Below, in pieces: positions 1 through 9,927 of a DNA stretch of 34,274 nt; positions within the stretch are counted from its first letter, which is position 1, and each line of letters begins with the position of its first letter. Position numbers and translations under genes: made by a program. Under the pieces are notes generated by a model. The model saw nothing but the letters and a program-made list of their open reading frames with translations. It made no database searches and was not told where the DNA came from. Source of the DNA: an uncultured Roseovarius sp. (GTDB lineage: Bacteria > Pseudomonadota > Alphaproteobacteria > Rhodobacterales > Rhodobacteraceae); contig CAKZYL010000382.1 in the NCBI GenBank assembly GCA_937884705.1, positions 1-34,274 of the forward strand, read 5' to 3'.

Positions 1-1526
1 GACCCGATCTGGCTTGCCAGTCGAATGCGTTGGCTTTCGCCCCCGCTGAGTGTGCCCGCGCTGCGCGACAGTGTGAGATACTCAAGCCCGACATTGTTCA
101 AAAACCCCAGTCTTTCCCGGATTTCCTTCAGGATCGCTCGGGCAATCTCATTTTTTTGGTTGGTCAGAGTTTCGGGCACGCTTTCACACCAAGCGTAGGC
201 CTCACGAATGGACATCTCAACCACGTGCCCGATGTGCAGACCGGCGATTTTCACCGCAAGCGCTTCTTCCCGTAGACGATACCCGTCACATGCACCGCAG
301 CGCCTATTATTCTGATAACGCTCAAATTCTTCGCGGATCCAGCTGCTATCGGTTTCGCGATAGCGGCGTTCCATATTGGGGATCACACCCTCAAAAGATC
401 GCGTCACCTGATAGACCCGACCGCCCTCATCATAGCGGAACGGGATCTCATCATTGCCCGATCCGTGAAGAAAGACCTGCTTCACATGGGCGGGGAGATC
501 CTTCCAACGGGCATTTTGATCGAACTCATAGTGTTTTGCGATCGCCTCAATCGTCTGCAAGAAATAAGGCGATTTGCCTTTGCGCCATGGGGCCAGTGCC
601 CCATCGGAGATCTTCAGCGTCTCATCGGGCACGACCAACCGCTCATCGAAGTAAAGCTCAACGCCCAGCCCGTCGCATTCCGGGCAGGCCCCGAACGGCG
701 CATTGAACGAAAACAGGCGCGGCTCAATCTCTGGGATGGTGAAGCCGCTCACAGGGCAGGCAAAATTCTCTGAAAACGTGACGCGCTGCGGATCCCCCTC
801 CTTTGGGGCTGTCTCCAGAATGGCAATGCCGTCGGCCAGATCCAAAGCGGTGCGGAAGCTGTCCGCCAGACGCGTCTCTAAGCCTTCCTTGACCACAAGA
901 CGATCCACGACCACGTCAATATCGTGACGAAATTTCTTATCCAGGGTGGGTGGTTCATCCAGCTCGTAGAACTCTCCATCCACTTTCACGCGCTGAAAAC
1001 CTTGCTTGCGCAACTCTATGAATTCTTTGCGATATTCACCCTTACGGTCGCGGATGATCGGCGCGAGAAGATAGGCGCGCGTCCCCTCCTCCATCGTCAT
1101 GACGCGATCGACCATATCCTGCACTTGCTGCGCCTCAATCGGGAGACCAGTGGCAGGCGAAAACGGCGTGCCGACCCGCGCAAAGAGCAGGCGCATGTAG
1201 TCATAGATTTCCGTGACGGTTCCGACGGTTGACCGGGGGTTCTTGCTGGTGGTCTTTTGCTCAATGGAGATCGCCGGGCTGAGGCCGCTGATGTGATCCA
1301 CATCGGGCTTTTCCATCATATCGAGGAACTGGCGCGCATAGGCAGACAGGCTTTCCACATAGCGGCGCTGACCTTCAGCATAGATCGTGTCGAAGGCCAA
1401 GCTGGACTTGCCGGAGCCCGATAGCCCCGTGATCACAACCAATTCGTTGCGGGGAATATCCACGTCAACGCTCTTGAGATTGTGCTCGCGCGCGCCGCGA
1501 ACTTCTATGTTTTTCAGCTCGGCCAT
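1..1526 (-). CDS. uvrA: Excinuclease ABC subunit A, partial (N-terminal part; 3' end beyond the window)
   Basis: UvrA is the damage-recognition ATPase of nucleotide excision repair; it loads UvrB on damaged DNA. The first 508 codons are present and the gene runs off the left edge. Visible features are the first Walker A loop GLSGSGKSS at residues 34-42, the UvrB-binding region after about residue 120, a zinc-module region around residues 255-283 ending in CPECDGLG, a second CGACDG motif, and the first ABC signature [16 protein letters not shown] right at the window edge. In the first zinc module the second expected Cys is Ser (CPVS). The ATG at 1526 follows a GGGGG stretch. An SOS box and a plausible promoter lie just upstream, so LexA control is likely. 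Identification is secure. Confidence 0.97.
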   Translation of the reverse strand, partial: MAELKNIEVRGAREHNLKSVDVDIPRNELVVITGLSGSGKSSLAFDTIYAEGQRRYVESLSAYARQFLDMMEKPDVDHISGLSPAISIEQKTTSKNPRSTVGTVTEIYDYMRLLFARVGTPFSPATGLPIEAQQVQDMVDRVMTMEEGTRAYLLAPIIRDRKGEYRKEFIELRKQGFQRVKVDGEFYELDEPPTLDKKFRHDIDVVVDRLVVKEGLETRLADSFRTALDLADGIAILETAPKEGDPQRVTFSENFACPVSGFTIPEIEPRLFSFNAPFGACPECDGLGVELYFDERLVVPDETLKISDGALAPWRKGKSPYFLQTIEAIAKHYEFDQNARWKDLPAHVKQVFLHGSGNDEIPFRYDEGGRVYQVTRSFEGVIPNMERRYRETDSSWIREEFERYQNNRRCGACDGYRLREEALAVKIAGLHIGHVVEMSIREAYAWCESVPETLTNQKNEIARAILKEIRERLGFLNNVGLEYLTLSRSAGTLSGGESQRIRLASQIG

Positions 1527-1568
1527 CAAACCCCCAGACTCTGCTTCTTCGGAGATAGGGGAAGTGCG

Positions 1569-1597
1569 GTTTTAATCCAAGACAAAAATGTGAACAA
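1569..1597 (-). promoter_or_regulatory. Predicted uvrA promoter
   Basis: On the minus strand there is a -35-like TTGTTC (1597-1592), a 17-bp spacer and a -10-like TAAAAC (1574-1569). This would leave a leader of roughly 35 nt before the uvrA ATG. The -35 element overlaps the second half of the SOS box. The match to consensus is moderate; the position relative to the SOS box is the main support. Confidence 0.5.
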
Positions 1598-1606
1598 AGA
1601 GTGAAC
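1592..1606 (-). promoter_or_regulatory. LexA (SOS) box of uvrA, GTTC-N7-GTTC
   Basis: Read on the minus strand the site is GTTCACTCTTTGTTC, an exact match to the direct-repeat SOS box GTTC-N7-GTTC known for alphaproteobacterial LexA. It lies 66 bp upstream of the uvrA start and overlaps the proposed -35 hexamer, a good position for repression. uvrA is a classical SOS gene, which supports the call. Confidence 0.88.
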
Positions 1607-1858
1607 AACTGACAGGATTGGTCAGTCATCCACAGCTTTCTGCCGGGCAGAAAGGCATGTCTGTATCACGTCGGTACTTCGTCGGTGCTGCTGGTACCAC
1701 AGGCTAACCGATAAAGAGCCAATTGGTGGCGACGCCAATTGGTCACCTAAGCCGCCCGCTCAGACGCCAAAACGTGGCGGAGGACGGGCAAACGGCATGG
1801 GTGTGGATGACCTTGTGATACGCCTGTGGTCGGATGGAACCCCACCCTACGCGTGAGT

Positions 1859-3253
1859 TTACATGTGGATGACCTGACCATAGGCGTCGAGCACGCTTTC
1901 ATGCATCATTTCGCTGAGCGTCGGGTGCGGGAAAACGGTCTGCATCAGATCTTCTTCCGTGGTCTCAAGCTGCTTTCCGACAACATAGCCTTGAATGAGT
2001 TCCGTCACCTCGGCCCCGACCATATGCGCGCCCAGTAGCTCGCCCGTTTTGGCATCGAATATCGTCTTGATCATGCCTTCGGCTTCACCCAGAGCGATGG
2101 CTTTGCCGTTGCCAATGAAGGGAAAACGGCCGACTTTGACCTCGATCCCCTGCTCTTTGGCTTTGGCTTCTGTCAATCCGACGCTGGCCACCTGTGGGTG
2201 GCAGTAGGTGCAACCGGCAATGCTCTCGGCAAGGACTGGGTGCGGCGCGCCACCTGCAATGAGTTCGGCCACCATCACGCCTTCATGGCTGGCCTTGTGC
2301 GCAAGCCAGGGTGCGCCGGCGATGTCCCCGATGGCATAGACGCCGTCAACGCCAGTGCGGCAGAAGTGATCCGTCACCACGTGACCGCGATCCACTTTCA
2401 CACCAAGCGCCTCTAGTCCAAGATTTTCGACATTGCCGGTGATACCGACCGCCGAGATCACCGTGTCAAAGTCGTGCTTCGCGACTTTGCCGCCGGTTTC
2501 GATATGCGCTGTGACTTTGCCCTTGGCGCGATCAAGCTGTTTGACCATGGATTTCTCCATGATTTTCATACCTTGTTTTTCAAAGCTCTTCTTCGCGAAG
2601 GTGGAAATTTCAATGTCTTCGACCGGTAGAATGCGGTCCATCACCTCAACCACCGTCGTTTCAGCGCCGAGCGTGTTGTAGAAGCTGGCGAACTCAATCC
2701 CGATCGCGCCCGAGCCGATCACCAAGAGCTTTTTGGGCATGCGCGGCGGCATCAGGGCGTGTTTGTAGGTCCAGACAAGATCGCCGTCCGCTTCGAGGCC
2801 CGGCAGCTCACGCGCGCGGGCGCCTGTGGCCAGAATGATGTTCTTGGCTGAGAGCGTCTCAGTCCCCTTGTCTGTCTTGACGCTCACCGAGGATTTGCCG
2901 GTCATAGTGGCCTCCCCCATGATCGCCTTGACCTTGTTCTTTTTCAGCAGGTGTCCGACGCCACTGTTGAGCTGCTTGGAGACCGCGCGGGAGCGTTTCA
3001 CAACCGCATCGAGATCATAGTCAATACCCGTGGCCGACAGACCGAACTCTTTGGCGCGATGCATCAGGTGAAAGACCTCTGCGCTGCGCAACATGGCCTT
3101 GGTGGGAATGCAGCCCCAGTTGAGGCAAATGCCGCCCATATGCTCGCGCTCGATCACGGCCACTTTCAGCCCAAGCTGCGCGCCGCGTATCGCCGCCACA
3201 TAGCCACCGGGACCGGCTCCGATCACAATCACGTCGAAGGTTTGATCTGACAT
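1859..3253 (-). CDS. lpd: Dihydrolipoyl dehydrogenase (E3 component)
   Basis: This FAD flavoprotein reoxidises the dihydrolipoyl groups of 2-oxo acid dehydrogenase complexes and the glycine cleavage system, passing electrons to NAD+. It has 464 residues, the normal length. Visible features are the N-terminal FAD-binding GAGPGG at residues 12-17, the redox disulfide motif GGICLNWGC with Cys43 and Cys48, a second dinucleotide fold with GSGAIGIEFA, and the C-terminal catalytic HPTLSE. The ATG is preceded by GGAGAGG at good spacing. No E1 or E2 gene lies in the window, so which complex it serves cannot be read here. A near-perfect 18-bp palindrome lies 32-49 bp upstream of the start. Confidence 0.96.
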   Translation of the reverse strand: MSDQTFDVIVIGAGPGGYVAAIRGAQLGLKVAVIEREHMGGICLNWGCIPTKAMLRSAEVFHLMHRAKEFGLSATGIDYDLDAVVKRSRAVSKQLNSGVGHLLKKNKVKAIMGEATMTGKSSVSVKTDKGTETLSAKNIILATGARARELPGLEADGDLVWTYKHALMPPRMPKKLLVIGSGAIGIEFASFYNTLGAETTVVEVMDRILPVEDIEISTFAKKSFEKQGMKIMEKSMVKQLDRAKGKVTAHIETGGKVAKHDFDTVISAVGITGNVENLGLEALGVKVDRGHVVTDHFCRTGVDGVYAIGDIAGAPWLAHKASHEGVMVAELIAGGAPHPVLAESIAGCTYCHPQVASVGLTEAKAKEQGIEVKVGRFPFIGNGKAIALGEAEGMIKTIFDAKTGELLGAHMVGAEVTELIQGYVVGKQLETTEEDLMQTVFPHPTLSEMMHESVLDAYGQVIHM

Positions 3254-3284
3254 GTGTCCTCTCCGTCAGGTCGCATTTTAAAAT

Positions 3285-3302
3285 TAGTTTGACGTTAAAC
3301 TA
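3285..3302. promoter_or_regulatory. 18-bp near-palindrome upstream of lpd (candidate operator)
   Basis: The sequence TAGTTTGACGTTAAACTA is palindromic except for one base pair. It lies in the 120-bp gap upstream of lpd, 32-49 bp before the ATG, where an operator would overlap the promoter. A -10-like TAAAAT lies between it and the gene. I do not recognise the cognate regulator. Confidence 0.45.
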
Positions 3303-3373
3303 TTTTTCCAGCGACCTCAACGAGAGCCGCGCATCCCGCTGCGGAATGTCACGTGTGTTGTTACTGAGCGGCC

Positions 3374-3958
3374 TTATTGGGCCGCTACAGCTTGCAGTTC
3401 GCGCACAGTGGATCCGTATCCGCCTTGCTTCAAATACGTCTGCTCGGACCCTGTTGAGGCCCTGCTCAGCACAGAGTTGCGATACGGGAATCTGCCGAAT
3501 TGGCGGATGACTTCGCGATGCGCCCGCGCGTGAAATAGGTTGTCTGCACCGGTCTCGGGCATCCGTTCAATCAGCAGCCGAATGCACCGTTCTTGGTCGC
3601 ACAGATTCTCTGAATGCATCAATGGAAGATAGAAGAACTGACGCGCGGGTTCATCAATACGCGTGTCCCAGCCGTTTTGGATGGCCAGTTTAGATGCGGC
3701 CAGCGCATACTGATCGGCTTCAAAGCTTCTTGGATCGTCGCGAAACATGTTCCGCGGAAACTGATCCATCAGAAGAATGTAAGCCAATGTACCGCTGGGA
3801 TAGGTCAGCCAAAGGCCATAGGTGCCCTCAAGCGCATTTTGCCACGCGTTTTCAAAACGATCTCTTATGGTCGTATCAAGCTCATCAGAGGCTTTATACC
3901 ACTTACTCGGCCCCAACTCGTCGAGCCAAAACTCTAACACCTCTTCTGGCGAGGTCAT
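3374..3958 (-). CDS. DUF924 family protein
   Basis: This 194-residue protein matches the DUF924 family in length and sequence character: an N-terminal segment VLEFWLDELGPSKWYK, then LAYILLMDQFPRNMFR and FFYLPLMHSE. The family is a soluble, mostly helical group without an established function. There is no signal peptide or membrane segment. The ATG at 3958 follows AAAGGAGAAGG, a strong ribosome binding site. It lies 112 bp downstream of the MFS gene and 120 bp upstream of lpd on the same strand. A 7-bp inverted repeat (AGCGGCC/GGCCGCT, 3367-3386) carries the stop codon in its loop but lacks a U-tract. Family is fairly sure; function is unknown. Confidence 0.85.
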   Translation of the reverse strand: MTSPEEVLEFWLDELGPSKWYKASDELDTTIRDRFENAWQNALEGTYGLWLTYPSGTLAYILLMDQFPRNMFRDDPRSFEADQYALAASKLAIQNGWDTRIDEPARQFFYLPLMHSENLCDQERCIRLLIERMPETGADNLFHARAHREVIRQFGRFPYRNSVLSRASTGSEQTYLKQGGYGSTVRELQAVAAQ

Positions 3959-4070
3959 ACCCTTCTCCTTTTGATCACGTCCCGGTCGTCCCTAAATCGT
4001 AAACTTCCCTGCACCTATGTGCACAGTAAAAATTTGCAACAAGAGCAATACTCCGTGACTTGGAATAGTT

Positions 4071-5342
4071 TCAGGCTGAGCGCGGATTTTCGCTTGTCTC
4101 GTCTTCTTGGGCCGTATCGATTGCATACTCAGTCGCGAAAGACACCGCCGCGGGAGACGACGACATGGTGACAATCGCGTAGCTGTCGGTCTCACTGGCA
4201 GCGGGTGCCGGACGAATGGTCATGCGGAACCCGGCATAGGCGGCCAAGACCGCACCCAGCAACGCGATGAAGATAAAAAACCCTGGCGGACCGAAGGCGC
4301 TCATGATCCAGCCGAGGAGCAGCGGGCCTGAGACGGCTCCGAGCCCATTGATAAAGACCATCCCGCCGGCCGCGCCTGCCATCGCGTCGTGATCGAGGTA
4401 GTCATTCACATAGGCCAAGAGCAGCGAATAGAGCGGGTTCGACATGCCACCCACGATCACTGCGGATACAACGATCGCCCAAAACGCCCCGGAAAAGAGC
4501 GCGCCAAAGATCGCTGCGCCCCCCAGAATACTGGAAGTGCCCATGATCAAAAGCCGGCGGTCCATCCGATCGGACAGCCACCCGATGGGAAACTGAAGCA
4601 CCAACGCGCCGACAAAGAAGGCGGAGACGAACGTTGAGATCTGCGCCACGCTCAGACCCGCCTGCGTGCCGAAAACCGACGCCATGCCGAACTGCGCCGA
4701 GAAAATACCCCCCAGAAGGAGCATACCCACGCATCCAAGCGGCGAGGCCCTCCAGATCTGAAAGAGGGAAAGAGGTTTGGCGGAGGCGTGGGCGGGCACC
4801 GGGCTGATTGACAGCAGGATCGGCGTGAATGCCAAAGAGATCAGAACGGATGGGATGATGAAGAGGATGAAGCCGCCAGGATCGGCCAGAACGAGCAGCG
4901 CCTGAGAGGTGACGATCCCCAGCATTTGCATGATCATGTAGAGCGCCAGCGCCTGACCGCGGTTTTCGTTGTCTGTGGAATCGTTGAGCCAGCTTTCTGC
5001 GGTGACATAGACGCCGGAAAAGCAAAACCCGACGAGGATGCGCCCCGCAGTCCACGCATAGGGATCCGTGACCCACGGATACATGATCATCACAGCGGAA
5101 ATTAGCGACGCAAGCGCCGCGAAGACGCGCACATGCCCAACTTTGCGCAAGAGATCGGGCGCGATGCGGGAGCCAAAGAGAAACCCGACAAAGTAGCCGG
5201 ACATGATCAAAGACATCGATGCGGTTGAAAAGCCCTCGATCTCGCCCCGGATCCCCAAAAGCGTCGATTGCATCCCGTTGCCCACCTGTAAGAGCATCAT
5301 GCCGAGCAGCAACGCCCAGGCGTTCTTCAACACTGAAAACAT
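4071..5342 (-). CDS. Major facilitator superfamily transporter
   Basis: This is an integral membrane protein of 423 residues with about 12 hydrophobic segments and the MFS layout of two six-helix halves joined by a basic loop. The motif after the second helix, YFVGFLFGSRIAPDLLRKVGHVR, corresponds to MFS motif A, and a similar GWLSDRMDRR occurs in the second half. I start it at the ATG at 5342 because AAAGGA lies 9 nt upstream and the protein then opens directly with the first hydrophobic helix; an in-frame GTG at 5369 has no such site. The substrate cannot be read from the sequence. It lies 104 bp downstream of queA on the same strand and may be co-transcribed. Confidence 0.88.
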   Translation of the reverse strand: MFSVLKNAWALLLGMMLLQVGNGMQSTLLGIRGEIEGFSTASMSLIMSGYFVGFLFGSRIAPDLLRKVGHVRVFAALASLISAVMIMYPWVTDPYAWTAGRILVGFCFSGVYVTAESWLNDSTDNENRGQALALYMIMQMLGIVTSQALLVLADPGGFILFIIPSVLISLAFTPILLSISPVPAHASAKPLSLFQIWRASPLGCVGMLLLGGIFSAQFGMASVFGTQAGLSVAQISTFVSAFFVGALVLQFPIGWLSDRMDRRLLIMGTSSILGGAAIFGALFSGAFWAIVVSAVIVGGMSNPLYSLLLAYVNDYLDHDAMAGAAGGMVFINGLGAVSGPLLLGWIMSAFGPPGFFIFIALLGAVLAAYAGFRMTIRPAPAASETDSYAIVTMSSSPAAVSFATEYAIDTAQEDETSENPRSA

Positions 5343-5446
5343 GGATGAGAATCCTTTACTTCGCTGCACCGGCTTTGACGGATCTCTGCGATCCTGTCGC
5401 GGACATTTTCGACCTGTGCGGGTCGTTTACAGGCCGTTGCCCAACT

Positions 5447-6502
5447 TTATCCTGGGATCAGAAGGGACGCATCGCCGTAGGAGAAAAACCGGTACCTCTC
5501 CGCCACCGCATGATCATAGATCGCGCGAATGCGGTCTTGGCCCATGAGCGCGGCAACCAACATCATCAAGGTCGATTTGGGCAGATGGAAATTTGTCATC
5601 AGCGCGTCCGTGACCTGAAACTGAAACCCGGGATAGATGAAGATGTCGGTCTCTCCCTTCCAGGCATGAATGGTGCCGGACCGACCCGCGCTTTCGATCA
5701 ACCGCAACGCGGTTGTGCCCACCGGAATGATCCGCCCGCCCGCTGCTTTGGTTTGTTGGATATCTCTCGCGGCTTGTTCTGTGATCTCGCCCCATTCGGC
5801 ATGCATCTTGTGGGTGGTGACATCATCGACTTTCACCGGAAGAAACGTGCCCGCGCCGACATGCAACGTGACATGGGTAAAGCCGACGCCATGTACCTCA
5901 AGATCATGCAACAAGGCATCGTCGAAATGCAGCGATGCTGTCGGCGCCGCCACCGCGCCGGGGCGCTTTGCCCATACCGTCTGGTAGTCCTCTTTGTCTT
6001 GTGCGTCAGCCGCCCGTCGCGTGGCAATGTAGGGTGGCAAAGGCATAGCACCGGCCGCGTTTAGCGCATCATCAAACGCCTCCCCCTCAAGGTTGAACCG
6101 CAAGATACCAAGGCCATCAGCGCGCCCGATGCATGTGGCGCTCAGCCCTGCATCAAAGAGCACCTCTTCGCCGTCTTTGAGCTTTTTCAATGGTTTGACC
6201 ATCGCGCGCCAATCGCCAGAGGCTGTGGTGTCGAGCAACGTGACCTCAATCTTCGCGCCGCTGGCACTGGTTGGATCCGCCCCCTTGCGGTGCCGCCGGC
6301 CTGTCAAACGCGCGGGGATCACTTTCGTGTCGTTCAGGACAAGGCGATCCCCTGAACGCAGAAAGCGGCTGATGTCGGACACCACCGCGTCGGTTATCGT
6401 ATCACCATCCGCGACCAACAGTTTCGCCGATGTCCGAGGACGCGCCGGACGGGTCGCGATCAAGTGCTCTGGAAGATCGAAGTCAAAGTCGTCGAGGCGC
6501 AT
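5447..6502 (-). CDS. queA: S-adenosylmethionine:tRNA ribosyltransferase-isomerase
   Basis: QueA transfers and isomerises the ribosyl part of SAM onto 7-aminomethyl-7-deazaguanine in tRNA, giving epoxyqueuosine. The protein is 351 residues, the usual size. It begins with the family-typical [20 protein letters not shown] and contains [16 protein letters not shown], an RRHRKG segment, [13 protein letters not shown] and [16 protein letters not shown], all characteristic of QueA. The ATG overlaps the stop codon of the upstream AsmA/YhdP-like gene as TAATG, so the two are likely translationally coupled. Other queuosine genes are not in the window. Confidence 0.97.
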   Translation of the reverse strand: MRLDDFDFDLPEHLIATRPARPRTSAKLLVADGDTITDAVVSDISRFLRSGDRLVLNDTKVIPARLTGRRHRKGADPTSASGAKIEVTLLDTTASGDWRAMVKPLKKLKDGEEVLFDAGLSATCIGRADGLGILRFNLEGEAFDDALNAAGAMPLPPYIATRRAADAQDKEDYQTVWAKRPGAVAAPTASLHFDDALLHDLEVHGVGFTHVTLHVGAGTFLPVKVDDVTTHKMHAEWGEITEQAARDIQQTKAAGGRIIPVGTTALRLIESAGRSGTIHAWKGETDIFIYPGFQFQVTDALMTNFHLPKSTLMMLVAALMGQDRIRAIYDHAVAERYRFFSYGDASLLIPG

Positions 6503-9500
6503 TAACGGTCAGCGCCAGAGCTTGTCTCTCCGGACGCGCCACTGTTGTCGGCGGCAGCATCCTGGCCTGGCGTTTTGGGAGGCGAGCGCCGGAACAGATC
6601 GCGAAACATGCCCGGCGTCAGCACTGAAAGTGGCGCAACCTGAACCCGTGGTCGCGTTGACTCCCCGTCCACGGAATACTTGATCCCCACCAGCCCCTCT
6701 CCCTGGCGCGTGAACAACCCGCCGAGGTTGAGGGCGTAAATTGGAGAGAGCACGCCTTCCATATCCAACCACTTGGTGCCGATATAGTAGTACCCCTCCA
6801 TCGAGATCCCCATCGACGCGCCGACGGCGCTGCCTGAATAGAGCGTGACGCGTTCGGGTGCGAGTTGAAATTTGGCTTCTAAAGTGCTGAAATGAATGCC
6901 TTCTCCGTCGAGCTGTTCAAGCAGACCGACGAGGCTGATGGCATTCAAAAGCTCGGCCATGGTGGGGGCGTCCTTGACGCGCAGGTTGGAGGCTTTGAGC
7001 TTGCCTTCATAGATACCGGCCCCGTCTCCGGGCACCAAGTAGAGCTCTAGCTGGCCATCACGGGCTTGTTTGAGCAGGTTGGCCGAGCGCAAGACCGCCC
7101 CGGCATCGCCCGCGGTAATGACAAAGGCGCTACGCCCGTTGTGAGGGGCAATGCGACCGACAATCGGGGCTTGCCCGTTCACATTGCCGGTGAACTCGCC
7201 GTCGGGCCCGTTACTCATGTCGAGTTCCGCGGTGAAATCGGTGATATTGATGCTGTCGGAAACCTGTAAGCGATCCAGACGCAGGGAGACCGGGCCGCCC
7301 TTGCCGGTTCTGCGCTGCCCGTCGCCCCGCGTCAGCGTGGTTTGCCGCAGATCAATCGTGCCGCCCGCGACGCGCACCAGGGGCGGCTGATTTGGCCCAA
7401 GACCGACCAGATCCACCGGCGCGTCGATCCAATTGTCGAGCTGCACGCGGGAGAAATTCGCCTGTTGCAGCTGCCCATCTGGCTGCAACGTGACGCTGCC
7501 ATTGGCACGCAGCCCACCGGCATTGAGTGACAGAGTGTCAAGAGACGGCGGCGCGCCCAACAGGCCACTGACGGTCAGCTCTCCGGTCTCATCTGCGCTG
7601 ATGCCCCAGTCAAGCGGTGCAAATTGAAGCGCTAGGCCTGCCAAATCAGATGTCAGCGTGAATTTGGGGGGTGTGTCTCGCTCCAATGCCAGCTCTAGAG
7701 TGCCGCGCCCTGCCCCACTGACGCTTCCAGGTGGCAAGCCGATATTGAATTCCTCCAAAAAGCGTTCCGAGAGCTCAATCCAGCCCTCGACATCGGCGCG
7801 GCCATTGCTGCCGGGGGCAAACGGCATGATCAATTGACCTTCGAAGGGCACCTGACCCAGGCGGCCCGGACCCGTCAAAGACATGCCATCGGGGTTTGCC
7901 GCGACGACAATGCGAGAGGAGGCCAGCGTGCGATCCTTGATCAGGGTATTGCTGCGCACATCAGTCAATTCCCCCGACATGGTGAAGTCGACATCCGCGG
8001 GCGTTAGGTTATCGACGACCGCAAAGCTCATGTTTCCGATCAGCTCTGCCCGACCGTCGGCCAGGGTGACGGACTGTCCGGCCTTATCGATGAAACCGAA
8101 AGGCCCCGAATTAAGCAATGAAAGCGCCGCCGTGACCGTGCTGTCGGTTTCCAAACGCACGACGCCCAGGCCACCACGCTCTCGGATGTCTTCAATTTCA
8201 AAGCTTGATCCTGAAATGTCGATCTGACCGCCTTGGGGCGGTGTGACCGTGCCAGCATGGGCGCTGATGACAAAGGCGTGGTCTTGAATGCTCGCCGTGC
8301 CGCGGCCGTTTTCAATGATCGGGACATTCTTGATGTAACTTGATACCAGATTGTCAAAATCGAAGCCCAGAAAGATATCCGGTTTGCTGTCCGGTTCAGA
8401 CCGCATGACAAACTGAATATTTTGCAAATCAACATCTTGCACGTTGCTTGTGATCCAGTTTCGCGTCTTTGGCTTTAACGTTGTGGGCCAAAGTTCCAAC
8501 AACCGTTCCGGGGCGATCTCGGGCACGTGGGCCGAGGCGGCCACATCCCATCCGGTGTCTTTGGCTGCGATATCTGCCGTCACGCGGATGAGACGACCTT
8601 GATCGGTGATGGCCATCTCACCCAGCCTGACCGTGAACGGGTCGAGGCTTAGAGCCATGTCGAGCGTGGCCGCGTCAAGGGCAATGGGCGCGTCATAGAT
8701 CCCGGCCGGATTGGTTTGAAACGATGTGGCGCGAAACTGTGATGTGAGCGCATCGGGCCAGCCATCGGCCATGCCTTCCAGCCGGGTCTTACCTTCGATC
8801 CGGGTGGAGACCCATTTGCTGTCGAGCTCAAGCGCATCAAAGGTGATCACCTGCGTTGCCGGATCATAAGTGAGATCGGCACCGGCATGTTCAAAGGCGA
8901 TCGGGCGTGCCGTTTCGTTGGGGGAGAGCGTGCCAGCACTGATATCGAGATCGGCGGCCAGGGGCCCAAGGTTGCCATCCTGGTCGACCTGCATGGAGAG
9001 GCCGCCAGAGATTGGCGCATCCAGCGTATCAAGCCAGCTGAGCGCCGGGGACTGCCCGGCAATGTCGCTGGATGGCATGTCATCAAAGGTGATCGAGAGA
9101 TCTGCAGCAGAGGATCCGATTTCACTGCGATAGGCCAGGCCCATGGTCGTGGCAAAGGCCCGGTTGCCCAAAAGCGTCAGATCCGCGGTGACCTCGATCG
9201 CGTCTTCGTCGCGCATGATCTCAATCTGGCCCCCATCCACATTCCAGGCCTGACCGGCACGGGCATCTTCGTAGCGTAACGTCAGGTTGTCGACGGAGAA
9301 CCGATCAAGAGAGGCGAAATGCGGGCGCATGAATGTCGTGTCGATTTGCTCCACGATGGCCGCGGGGGTTGTCGCGCGCTGCAAGACGCCGCCCGTACTG
9401 CCCAGCTGAAGGTTAATCTGCCCGTCTGCGGCGCGCCGAACGAGGATCTGAACACCGGACACGCGAATGGACCCAGGCCGCATCCGCCCGCGCAAAAGCT

Positions 9501-9864
9501 CGCTGAGATCGGCCGTGCCCTGAACGTCAGACAGTTTGACAAGCGGCGTGCCGATGTCATCCGCGATAACGACGCTCTGCATTGAAATCTCAGGCACCCA
9601 ATTGTCTTGCAGAAGGATCGAAACTTCTGCGACATCAAGCGAGAGACCACTCAGATCTGCATTGATTTTCGTCGTGAGATGAGATCGCACCCAATCAGGT
9701 GCGGCAAGGCGTGTGCCCACCAATGATAGGACGGCGATGACAGCCACAGCACTCAGAAGCACACAGGTTGCTACAAACCTAATGCCCAACGTTTTCAGCC
9801 GCTTTCGCCCCGGTTTGGCAGGATCTAGATCCGTCATATCAGTCAAAGATTTACGCGCGTTCAT
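6502..9864 (-). CDS. AsmA/YhdP-like (DUF3971) envelope protein
   Basis: This 1120-residue protein has one N-terminal membrane helix (about residues 28-50) and then a very long periplasmic region of repeated beta-rich segments. That is the layout of AsmA-like proteins such as YhdP and TamB, known or proposed lipid-transfer bridges between inner and outer membrane. The C-terminal 250 residues, ending with [20 protein letters not shown] and [12 protein letters not shown], look like the AsmA-like C-terminal domain of alphaproteobacterial YhdP homologues. The AGGA before the ATG at 9864 leaves only 1 nt of spacing; an in-frame ATG at 9837 exists but lacks a site. It is divergent from the peroxiredoxin gene and overlaps queA by 1 nt. 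Confidence 0.85.
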   Translation of the reverse strand: MNARKSLTDMTDLDPAKPGRKRLKTLGIRFVATCVLLSAVAVIAVLSLVGTRLAAPDWVRSHLTTKINADLSGLSLDVAEVSILLQDNWVPEISMQSVVIADDIGTPLVKLSDVQGTADLSELLRGRMRPGSIRVSGVQILVRRAADGQINLQLGSTGGVLQRATTPAAIVEQIDTTFMRPHFASLDRFSVDNLTLRYEDARAGQAWNVDGGQIEIMRDEDAIEVTADLTLLGNRAFATTMGLAYRSEIGSSAADLSITFDDMPSSDIAGQSPALSWLDTLDAPISGGLSMQVDQDGNLGPLAADLDISAGTLSPNETARPIAFEHAGADLTYDPATQVITFDALELDSKWVSTRIEGKTRLEGMADGWPDALTSQFRATSFQTNPAGIYDAPIALDAATLDMALSLDPFTVRLGEMAITDQGRLIRVTADIAAKDTGWDVAASAHVPEIAPERLLELWPTTLKPKTRNWITSNVQDVDLQNIQFVMRSEPDSKPDIFLGFDFDNLVSSYIKNVPIIENGRGTASIQDHAFVISAHAGTVTPPQGGQIDISGSSFEIEDIRERGGLGVVRLETDSTVTAALSLLNSGPFGFIDKAGQSVTLADGRAELIGNMSFAVVDNLTPADVDFTMSGELTDVRSNTLIKDRTLASSRIVVAANPDGMSLTGPGRLGQVPFEGQLIMPFAPGSNGRADVEGWIELSERFLEEFNIGLPPGSVSGAGRGTLELALERDTPPKFTLTSDLAGLALQFAPLDWGISADETGELTVSGLLGAPPSLDTLSLNAGGLRANGSVTLQPDGQLQQANFSRVQLDNWIDAPVDLVGLGPNQPPLVRVAGGTIDLRQTTLTRGDGQRRTGKGGPVSLRLDRLQVSDSINITDFTAELDMSNGPDGEFTGNVNGQAPIVGRIAPHNGRSAFVITAGDAGAVLRSANLLKQARDGQLELYLVPGDGAGIYEGKLKASNLRVKDAPTMAELLNAISLVGLLEQLDGEGIHFSTLEAKFQLAPERVTLYSGSAVGASMGISMEGYYYIGTKWLDMEGVLSPIYALNLGGLFTRQGEGLVGIKYSVDGESTRPRVQVAPLSVLTPGMFRDLFRRSPPKTPGQDAAADNSGASGETSSGADR

Positions 9865-9899
9865 TTCCTTTATTCTGGCCGGTCTCGATCTAATTTGAA

Positions 9900-9913
9900 A
9901 CTGAATATTCAGT
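9900..9913. promoter_or_regulatory. Perfect 14-bp palindrome between the YhdP-like gene and the peroxiredoxin gene
   Basis: ACTGAATATTCAGT is a perfect palindrome in the 63-bp divergent gap. It ends directly before the GTAGGAG ribosome binding site of the peroxiredoxin gene (9914-9920). It could be an operator or an mRNA hairpin masking the start region. I cannot assign a regulator. Confidence 0.4.
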
Positions 9914-9927
9914 GTAGGAGATCACAA

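Larger units (their letters stand above)
1527..1858. other. Gene-free interval between uvrA and lpd with several dyads
   Basis: I see no gene here. Next to uvrA are its promoter and SOS box. Further away are three dyads: CTTTCTGC/GCAGAAAG with a 3-nt loop at 1636-1654, two copies of the self-palindrome CCAATTGG at 1719-1726 and 1735-1742, and a nested stem at 1754-1789 (GCCCG/CGGGC around CGCCA/TGGCG). They lie downstream of lpd and could act in termination or mRNA stability, but none is followed by a U-tract. Confidence 0.5.

Noticed and set aside
3367-3386. Inverted repeat AGCGGCC/GGCCGCT as a terminator of the DUF924 gene
   Set aside because: No U-tract follows, and the stop codon lies inside the loop.
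4402-5076. 224-codon minus-strand frame inside the MFS gene
   Set aside because: Alternative frame of the MFS transporter; Arg/Gly/His-rich as expected of a shifted frame.
5219-6064. 281-codon plus-strand reading frame opposite queA
   Set aside because: Antisense to a certain gene, with no recognisable domain or ribosome binding site.
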